Source: Pirellulales bacterium (GTDB lineage: Bacteria > Planctomycetota > Planctomycetia > Pirellulales > DATAWG01). Taken from it: a stretch of 37,422 nucleotides of DNA. The stretch spans positions 1-37,422 of the forward strand of contig DATAWG010000107.1 of assembly GCA_036267355.1 (NCBI GenBank), given 5' to 3'. Position 1 is the first letter of the stretch. Each line of letters opens with the position of its first letter. The notes below the pieces were generated by a model. That model was not told the origin of the DNA, did not search any database, and saw only the letters and a list, made by a program, of their open reading frames with translations. Both the position numbers and the translations under genes were made by a program. This document shows positions 32,214 through 37,422 of this stretch, piece after piece.

Positions 32214-33179
32214 CTATGGCTGTTGCAGCGGGAAGAAGAGTTGCATCACGTGGAATACGACCGGGGCAGCGAAGCAAAGTGAATCGATCCGATCGAGCAC
32301 TCCACCGTGCCCCTCGACGAGCGTGCCGTAGTCTTTCACGCCGCGGTCGCGTTTGATGGCCGACATCGTCATTCCGCCGGCAAAGCCCATGACGCTGATC
32401 AACAGCGAGATGCCGGCCGCTCCCCATGGTTCGAAGGGTGTGGCCCACCATAGGGCGGCACCGAGCAGCGTGGCACTGGCGGTGCCGCCCAAAAAACCTT
32501 CCCAGGTTTTGCTTGGGCTGATTGCCGCCGCAATCACGTGCCGGCCGACCAATCTGCTCCAAAGAAAATGCAGCCCATCGCTCACCTGCACCATCAGGAT
32601 AAAAAAGAACAGCAAACGAACATTCGCCCCTTGCGATTCGCCCGGCTTGAGATCGAGATAGAGCAATGCCGGCGCAAAACTCAAGCAGTAGACGCAAATC
32701 AGCAATCCGGCCTGAATTTTTGCCGTCCGTTCCAGAAATCGCTTGTAGTCGCCCGAGACCGCCACGCGCGCCAGAATGAACAAAAACGCATACACCGGGA
32801 TCAGCACGTTGTACAACTCGTAGCGCGAATGCCGCATCCGCCCAATCAGCACATATTGCAATGGCGTGAACAACACGAACACCCAGAACAACGCGCGATG
32901 GTCGCCCAGTCGCGTTGGCGTGAGCGTGATGAATTCGCGCAGCGCCCAGAATGAGATGGCGCCGAACAGCACGACGGTGGCCGTGTCGCCAATCAACAGA
33001 GCGGCGGCCAAGACGCTGCACATCAGCCACCAAGCCCGCAAACGAAGATTGAAGCTCCGCACGACCGCCGCGTTGAGCCCGCTCTCGGGATAGAGCTTGA
33101 GAAACTGCCCTGCGCCCGTGGCCGCGGCCAACAGCACCAGCACGCCGCCGACCAAGGCCAAGGTCTTCCCGTCCGCCAT
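32214..33179 (-). CDS. cdsA: Phosphatidate cytidylyltransferase
   Basis: Makes CDP-diacylglycerol from phosphatidate and CTP in the inner membrane, the branch point of phospholipid synthesis. The 321-residue protein has about eight hydrophobic segments. The family signature is complete at the C-terminus: ISPSKTWEGFLGG (220-232) and SAIKRDRGVKDYGTLVEGHGGVLDRIDS (273-300), with the metal-binding Asp pair. The ATG at 33177-33179 is preceded by GAGG. The next gene upstream on the same strand is an acyltransferase (PlsC), so the two steps that produce and use phosphatidate are neighbours, separated by 217 bases containing a palindrome. It converges with the acyl-CoA dehydrogenase-like gene. Confidence 0.94.
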   Translation of the reverse strand: MADGKTLALVGGVLVLLAAATGAGQFLKLYPESGLNAAVVRSFNLRLRAWWLMCSVLAAALLIGDTATVVLFGAISFWALREFITLTPTRLGDHRALFWVFVLFTPLQYVLIGRMRHSRYELYNVLIPVYAFLFILARVAVSGDYKRFLERTAKIQAGLLICVYCLSFAPALLYLDLKPGESQGANVRLLFFFILMVQVSDGLHFLWSRLVGRHVIAAAISPSKTWEGFLGGTASATLLGAALWWATPFEPWGAAGISLLISVMGFAGGMTMSAIKRDRGVKDYGTLVEGHGGVLDRIDSLCFAAPVVFHVMQLFFPLQQP

Positions 33180-33252
33180 CGCCTCAAATTCCTAGCCGTT
33201 GGTTTTGAAAGAGCGGTGTGGTGCCGAGGATGAATAACAATCGATCGATTCC

Positions 33253-33320
33253 GACGCGCGAAACCGCAAGCGAGCTTCGATCGATAAACGCGTGGGCGCT
33301 CGTTTGCGGTTTCGCGCGTC
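33253..33320. repeat. Palindrome of the CGCGAAACCGCAAGCGAGC family, 23-bp arms
   Basis: The arms at 33253-33275 and 33298-33320 are complements with one mismatch across 22 bases. The loop length equals that of the copy at 14059-14126. It lies between plsC and cdsA. Confidence 0.88.
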
Positions 33321-33396
33321 GCCGCGGGGTCGACAACAATCCTGCCACGCGATCGCCCAGCCGCGGCAGCACATGCGGCTCTATTGTTGACAAAGC

Positions 33397-34092
33397 TCAG
33401 ACTTCCTTCAAGCGGCGCACGGCTTCCCGTGCCCGGAGCAGGAAATCCGCCTTGGGCTCTCCCGATTCAAGCCACATCGGGGGACCAAAGCTGATGCAAC
33501 TCAGCAGCGGCACCGGCAAGAATTCGCCGCGCGGCAAAACTCGGTTCAGATTGTCGATATGCACCGGAACCAACTCCAAATCGGGCCGTTTCTTGCTGAG
33601 ATAATATAGCCCGCTTTTGAACTCGCCGATGCCGTCGGTGCCCCGGCTTCCTTCGGGAAACACGATCAGCGACTTGGTTTCGCCGATTTCGCGGATCATC
33701 AGATCCACCGGGCTTTGGTGTACCTTGATGTCCTTGCGGTCGATCAGTAGGGCATCGAATACCCGAGTGGCCAGATACCGCCGCAACCGGCCTCCTTCCC
33801 AGTAATCCTTGGCGGCGACAGGCCGGGTGAGCATTCGCACCTCGTGCGGCAAGGCGGCCCACACGACCAAGGCATCGAGATGGCTCGTATGATTCGCGAA
33901 ATAGACGCGCTGGCAAGTGTCGGGCTGGCAATCGATCCAGCGAACGCTGGCCCCGCTGAGCAATTTGGCGAGGGCGGCCAATAATGTCGCGGTCATGGGG
34001 GGAAAAAGTCCCCGGTTCCAATAGTCGGCGGCCCGAAGAGCGTAAAGCCGGGCCAAGGCCGATGGTGAGCGTGGGAGGGCGTTGACTTGCAT
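33397..34092 (-). CDS. plsC: 1-acyl-sn-glycerol-3-phosphate acyltransferase
   Basis: Adds the second acyl chain to lysophosphatidate to give phosphatidate at the inner membrane. The 231-residue length fits. The catalytic NHTSHLD motif (67-73) holds His68 and Asp73 (the HX4D pair), and the acceptor-binding FPEGSRGT is at 145-152. An intervening YFANHTSHLDALVVWAALP segment and VFDALLIDRKDIKVHQSPVDLM match the family. The start at 34090-34092 has only a weak AAAGAAA upstream, so the exact start is uncertain. CdsA, the next enzyme in the pathway, is encoded downstream on the same strand. Confidence 0.92.
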   Translation of the reverse strand: MQVNALPRSPSALARLYALRAADYWNRGLFPPMTATLLAALAKLLSGASVRWIDCQPDTCQRVYFANHTSHLDALVVWAALPHEVRMLTRPVAAKDYWEGGRLRRYLATRVFDALLIDRKDIKVHQSPVDLMIREIGETKSLIVFPEGSRGTDGIGEFKSGLYYLSKKRPDLELVPVHIDNLNRVLPRGEFLPVPLLSCISFGPPMWLESGEPKADFLLRAREAVRRLKEV

Positions 34093-34399
34093 ATTATGGT
34101 TGTTTTCTTTCGAACCGATAGGCCTTCGGTGACGCGGAAGGCCGCCGAGCGGGCAAAAGCTATGTTGCCGACCGGGGAGACGGGGTCACAAAGGCGAATG
34201 CGGCGAGCGAAACGGCGGGGAAGACCCAGGGAAGGCCGACAGCGATCGGCGGCAATGGCAGAACCAGCGGCGGCCTTCCCTGGGCTTGAGCCGCAAGAGC
34301 GGCATCCAAGACGCTTGCAAGCGAACGACTTATACCGCAAGCGGTAAGCCGAAGCTATCCCACAATCGGGATGAATGATCAAGCGCGGGCAATTCGCGG
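34093..34399. other. Spacer with one palindrome
   Basis: About 307 bases between two minus-strand genes. A short plus-strand frame (34087-34347) is basic and repeat-derived and lacks a ribosome binding site. The only structure seen is the palindrome at 34225-34284. Confidence 0.5.
34225..34284. repeat. Palindrome with perfect 14-bp arms
   Basis: CCCAGGGAAGGCCG (34225-34238) and CGGCCTTCCCTGGG (34271-34284) are exact complements across 32 bases. It is not related in sequence to the other families here. Confidence 0.8.
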
Positions 34400-35374
34400 C
34401 TATTTTTCCGGGACGGCTTTGCCGTCTTGGCCCGGTAGACGAAGATTCCAAGCTTCGAGCCATTCGATCTTGCCCGTTTGCTCCAATCCGAATGCTTCGC
34501 GGACCCGCTTTTGCATGTCGGCGAGATGACCGGCGCCGTAGAAAATCGCCAGCTTTTTCTTGCCGTCGATGATTTCGTCGCCCAACACCTTCAGCGCGGC
34601 CTTGTTCCGCTCGGTGATGATCGCCGAACCTTTGGGCCCGTCCAGCACACCCATCGTTCCTTCCATATCTTCCATTTCGCCGGCCATGTAGCGCTTCAGC
34701 TGCACCGCCCGATTCTTGTCGAACAGGGCAAACAACAGGTCGGTGTCGCCGCCGCCATGGCTCGCCTGCTGCGCGATCCCGGCGCCCCACATCTGTGCCA
34801 TCATCGTCCAAATGCTCTCGCCGCGATCCTCCATCGATTTGGCAAATTGCTCGGGGGACATATCGGCATGGACGAAATTCTTCTTTTTATAGTCGATCTC
34901 GTCGAGTTGGAATTGCAACTCCAAGAAATTCTTCATACCGATTTGCAGCGTCGAAATCGGGTTTCCACTACGATGCCCCGGCGTCGGCCGGACGTCTTTC
35001 TGCGAAACCAATTCATACAACACCGCGTCGTATTGCTCAAACTGCTTGTTCAGCTTTGCGTAGTAAGATTTTTCGCCGACGTGCACCGCTCCGATCAAAT
35101 CGACCGACAGCCCGGCCCGAGCCGGATCCTTCGACGCCAAATGGATGATCGGCGTCGCCAATGCCACCGGTTCGCCGTGTGCATCGCGCATCAGCCGGAT
35201 CAGGCTGCGATCGGATTTTGCCGCGTTTTTAGGGGGCGTCTTGGCCGGAGCGTTTGCAACCTGCGAAGTGGCCGGTTTCGCGGCCGGCGCCTGCGCGCGA
35301 AGCACAGCAACGCCAATCGCAATCGCCACGACCGATCCCATCCCGATCCCGAACCGTCGCCAAACAGCAACCAT
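34400..35374 (-). CDS. TraB/Tiki-like exported protein
   Basis: Encodes 324 residues from the ATG at 35372-35374, with GGAGG nine bases upstream. An N-terminal hydrophobic segment (MGSVVAIAIGVAVLRAQA, cut or anchored near residue 28) sends it out of the cytoplasm. The body has the TraB/PrgY/Tiki-superfamily pattern: VDLIGAVHVGEKSYYAKL with His98, YDAVLYELV with Glu121, a central helical region (QFQLDEIDYKKKNFVHADMS ... MAGEMEDMEGTMG), then ERNKAALKVL and KLAIFYGAGHLADMQKRV. In Tiki, the equivalent His and Glu residues are metal ligands of a protease; in GumN and TraB the activity is not established. I infer a possible metalloprotease-like role. It stands alone. Confidence 0.75.
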   Translation of the reverse strand: MVAVWRRFGIGMGSVVAIAIGVAVLRAQAPAAKPATSQVANAPAKTPPKNAAKSDRSLIRLMRDAHGEPVALATPIIHLASKDPARAGLSVDLIGAVHVGEKSYYAKLNKQFEQYDAVLYELVSQKDVRPTPGHRSGNPISTLQIGMKNFLELQFQLDEIDYKKKNFVHADMSPEQFAKSMEDRGESIWTMMAQMWGAGIAQQASHGGGDTDLLFALFDKNRAVQLKRYMAGEMEDMEGTMGVLDGPKGSAIITERNKAALKVLGDEIIDGKKKLAIFYGAGHLADMQKRVREAFGLEQTGKIEWLEAWNLRLPGQDGKAVPEK

Positions 35375-35581
35375 AAGCCGAATCCTCCGTTTAGACGCGC
35401 GCAGCAACACACCGAACATTGCGAGTATACGCCGTGCGGAATGGGCTGACAATCAGGCGGGACGCGTGGGGCAGGCTACAGGCTGGCTATCGCGACAGAC
35501 GAGGCTAAGCGTCGTGAGTTACGGGCGGGGAAGTGAGGGAAGGATCGGTCGGTTGGGCGGGCGGAGTGGATCAATCGGGGC

Positions 35582-35872
35582 TCAGAATTCCGACAGCGTC
35601 CATGCGGAACGCTCGGCATGTTTGAAATCGCAGATCACCACTAGCAGCGACACTGCCAATGTCGTGGCCGAAGTAAGCAGCATGCCCGGGCGAGCTGCGG
35701 CCGTGACCATCGTGGCCAATCCCATCAAAACCAAGCCGAGAAAGAAAAACCGTTGGCACATCGCCTGGTGCACCGAGCCTTCGCTCAGCCGGGCCGTCCA
35801 TGCGCTCGTGATCCCCAACAGTTGCACACCCCCCAAAATCCATAAGCTCGCGGTCGTATCCAGTGCGGGCAT
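35582..35872 (-). CDS. Small three-helix membrane protein
   Basis: A 96-residue protein from the ATG at 35870-35872, where GGAG lies seven bases upstream; a longer upstream frame is not credible. Hydrophobic segments are SLWILGGVQLLGITSAW, FFFLGLVLMGLATMVTAA and GMLLTSATTLAVSLLVVICDF. Between the first two is a polar Arg-Leu-Ser-Glu-Gly-Ser stretch with Cys44 shortly after. The pattern, including the opening MPALDTTASLW, reminds me of short planctomycete hypothetical membrane proteins. Function unknown, no operon partner. Confidence 0.7.
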   Translation of the reverse strand: MPALDTTASLWILGGVQLLGITSAWTARLSEGSVHQAMCQRFFFLGLVLMGLATMVTAAARPGMLLTSATTLAVSLLVVICDFKHAERSAWTLSEF

Positions 35873-36337
35873 CCTTGCACTCCAAAACGCGTTTCGACGG
35901 CATCGCGTGCCGTCTCGCCGTCCGGCATCCATGCCAGACGCGGCCGCCGAAGAGCGATTGCCGTGCCAAGTTCGGCTACGGCAGCGCTCGTTTACAGACA
36001 GGCCCAGGGCTAAACTTAGTTGCCACCGGTATTTGTCGCAAGACGATTTTTCAAGACGACGACAGCGAGCCTCGCCGTCAATCTTTCCTCCGCTTACCGA
36101 ATCCATGCAATTTCTACAAAACAAGACGCGGCCAAACGTAGCCGTGGCGAGTTCGCCACTGGTTTGTTTCGGGGTGCCGCTGCTGGATTTGTCCAGCAGT
36201 GCCGCAGTGCCTTCTGGCTCCTCCTTCGGCGCCTGCTCGGGCCACGCCGCTAGCTTCCTTGCTGTGGCAACCCGCGGGCGTTAGGATTCTCGTTTCCCTC
36301 TTAGCTTGCCCACCACGTTTTCGCTGAGGCCTTCGCC
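35873..36337. other. Intergenic region with short hairpins
   Basis: About 465 bases between divergent genes. Two hairpins, listed separately, sit near 36144-36199. The rest has no supported gene. Confidence 0.5.
36144..36199. repeat. Pair of short perfect hairpins
   Basis: GTGGCGA-gt-TCGCCAC (36144-36159) and CTGCTGGA-tttg-TCCAGCAG (36180-36199). The second is flanked by GTGCCGC and TGCCGC, and the GCCACTGG between them recalls the TGCCACTGG family. Confidence 0.6.
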
Positions 36338-37396
36338 ATGGACGACGCTGCATTGGAATTCTTGCGCCGCATGTTGGAAACGCCGAGCCCGTCGGGTTAT
36401 GAGCAGCCGGTGCAAAAATTGGTTCGCGAATATGTCGGGCCGTTTGCCGACCGGGTGACGACCGACACGCATGGAAACGTCATTGCTGTCAAGAATCCCG
36501 GCGCGCCGGTTCGCGTGATGCTCGCTGGGCATTGCGATCAAATCGGGCTGGTCGTGCAACATATCGACTCCGAAGGTTACATTTATTTCCAACCGATCGG
36601 CGGCTGGGATCCGATTCAACTCGTCGGCCAACGCATGTCGCTTTGGACCATGAGCGGCCGAGTCGATGGCATCGTTGGCCGCAAGGCGATCCATTTACTC
36701 ACCGACGACGAACGGAAGCAAATCCCAAAGCTCAAGGACTTGTGGCTCGATATCGGCGCCAAAGACAAAGCCGAAGTCGAGGAATTGGTACGCATCGGCG
36801 ATCCAATCACCTTCCAGCTTGGAATGCAGCGCACGCGCAACAATCAGGCGAATGCGCCCGCCATGGACGACAAATGCGGGCTGTGGGTCGTGATGGAAGC
36901 CCTGCGGCGGGCGAGCCTCAAGAAGCTCAACTGCGCGCTCTATGCGGTTTCAACCGTGCAGGAAGAAATCGGCCTTCGCGGGGCTCAAACCAGTGCGTTC
37001 GGCATCGATCCGCATATCGGCATCGCCGTCGACGTGACGCATGCCACCGATTGCCCGACGGTCGATAAAAAGCAGGAAGGCGACATTGCGATCGGCAAGG
37101 GTCCGGTGATTTATCGCGGACCGAATATGAATCCCGTGGTCGTTCAGCGGTTGATCGAGACGGCGAAGGCGGGCGATATCAACTTTCAGCTTGCCGCATC
37201 CGGCCGGGCCACCGGCACCGACGCCAACACGCTGCAAATCAACCGCGCCGGCGTGGCGACCGGATTGGTGAGCGTTCCCAACCGCTACATGCACAGCGCC
37301 GTGGAAACGATTTCGCTGGTCGATATCGATCAAGCCGCAAATCTCCTCGCCGGCTTCGTCCTGCGGCTAACCGGCCAGGAAGATTTCACGCCGTAA
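36338..37396 (+). CDS. M42-family metallo-aminopeptidase/glutamyl aminopeptidase-like
   Basis: Cobalt- or zinc-dependent peptidase of the FrvX/PepA (M42) family that trims N-terminal residues from peptides, usually as a dodecamer in the cytoplasm. Encodes 352 residues, the usual size; GAGG lies eight bases before the ATG. Metal ligands and catalytic residues are visible: MLAGHCDQIG (His65, Asp67), NAPAMDDKCGLW (Asp177, Asp178), STVQEEIGLRGA (Glu209, Glu210), AVDVTHATD (Asp232), and the final NRYMHSAVETI with its ligand His. TPSPSGYEQPV is the standard opening. The gene is complete and ends 26 bases before the window edge. Confidence 0.95.
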   Translation: MDDAALEFLRRMLETPSPSGYEQPVQKLVREYVGPFADRVTTDTHGNVIAVKNPGAPVRVMLAGHCDQIGLVVQHIDSEGYIYFQPIGGWDPIQLVGQRMSLWTMSGRVDGIVGRKAIHLLTDDERKQIPKLKDLWLDIGAKDKAEVEELVRIGDPITFQLGMQRTRNNQANAPAMDDKCGLWVVMEALRRASLKKLNCALYAVSTVQEEIGLRGAQTSAFGIDPHIGIAVDVTHATDCPTVDKKQEGDIAIGKGPVIYRGPNMNPVVVQRLIETAKAGDINFQLAASGRATGTDANTLQINRAGVATGLVSVPNRYMHSAVETISLVDIDQAANLLAGFVLRLTGQEDFTP

Positions 37397-37422
37397 GTTC
37401 TTTGATCACGCGGAGCCGCGGT

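Overview
The window is GC-rich DNA from a planctomycete, most likely of the Pirellulales. This is inferred from family content, not from a marker gene. The clues are a DUF1559 prepilin-like protein, a DUF1080 (3-keto-disaccharide hydrolase) secreted protein, a membrane protein whose N-terminus is the planctomycete J-domain-like module, a signal peptidase I enlarged by a cysteine-rich insert, and many long palindromic repeats between genes. I see no tRNA, rRNA or CRISPR array.

Left end (1-3.3 kb) is a decayed accessory patch. It holds a ParB-fold gene running off the edge, a small membrane-anchored protein, two degenerate segments that resemble integrase C-terminal tails, an ISAs1-family transposase remnant with an internal deletion and a frameshift, and a truncated DUF1559 gene that collides with the antiporter gene. 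From 3.3 to 12.9 kb the genes are mostly housekeeping: a cation/proton antiporter with a TrkA-N domain, a small conserved-looking ORF with its own terminator, two translationally coupled glycosyltransferases (GT4 and WecB/TagA/CpsF), a LOG-family protein, methylenetetrahydrofolate reductase, an ECF-type sigma factor and a glucuronate-isomerase-like enzyme.

From 13.2 to 21.9 kb lie envelope and export genes: LptB, the enlarged signal peptidase I, a J-domain-like membrane protein followed by a secreted protein that shares a helical domain with it, a putative lipoprotein and a NYN-domain nuclease. From 21.9 to 27.9 kb is the most interesting block: a complete stressosome-type operon (RsbR, RsbS, RsbT, an ATPase-SpoIIE phosphatase fusion and a histidine kinase), followed by a REC-PAS-HisKA-HATPase-REC hybrid kinase. 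No SigB-type sigma factor, RsbV or RsbU is visible here, so the output is probably two-component signalling rather than partner switching on a sigma factor.

From 28.2 to 37.4 kb: a small EamA-like transporter, the DUF1080 protein, SppA, an acyl-CoA dehydrogenase-like protein, phospholipid synthesis genes (CdsA and PlsC), a TraB/Tiki-like exported protein, a small membrane protein and an M42 aminopeptidase. Intergenic spaces hold at least six kinds of hairpin-forming repeat, two of which recur at several loci.
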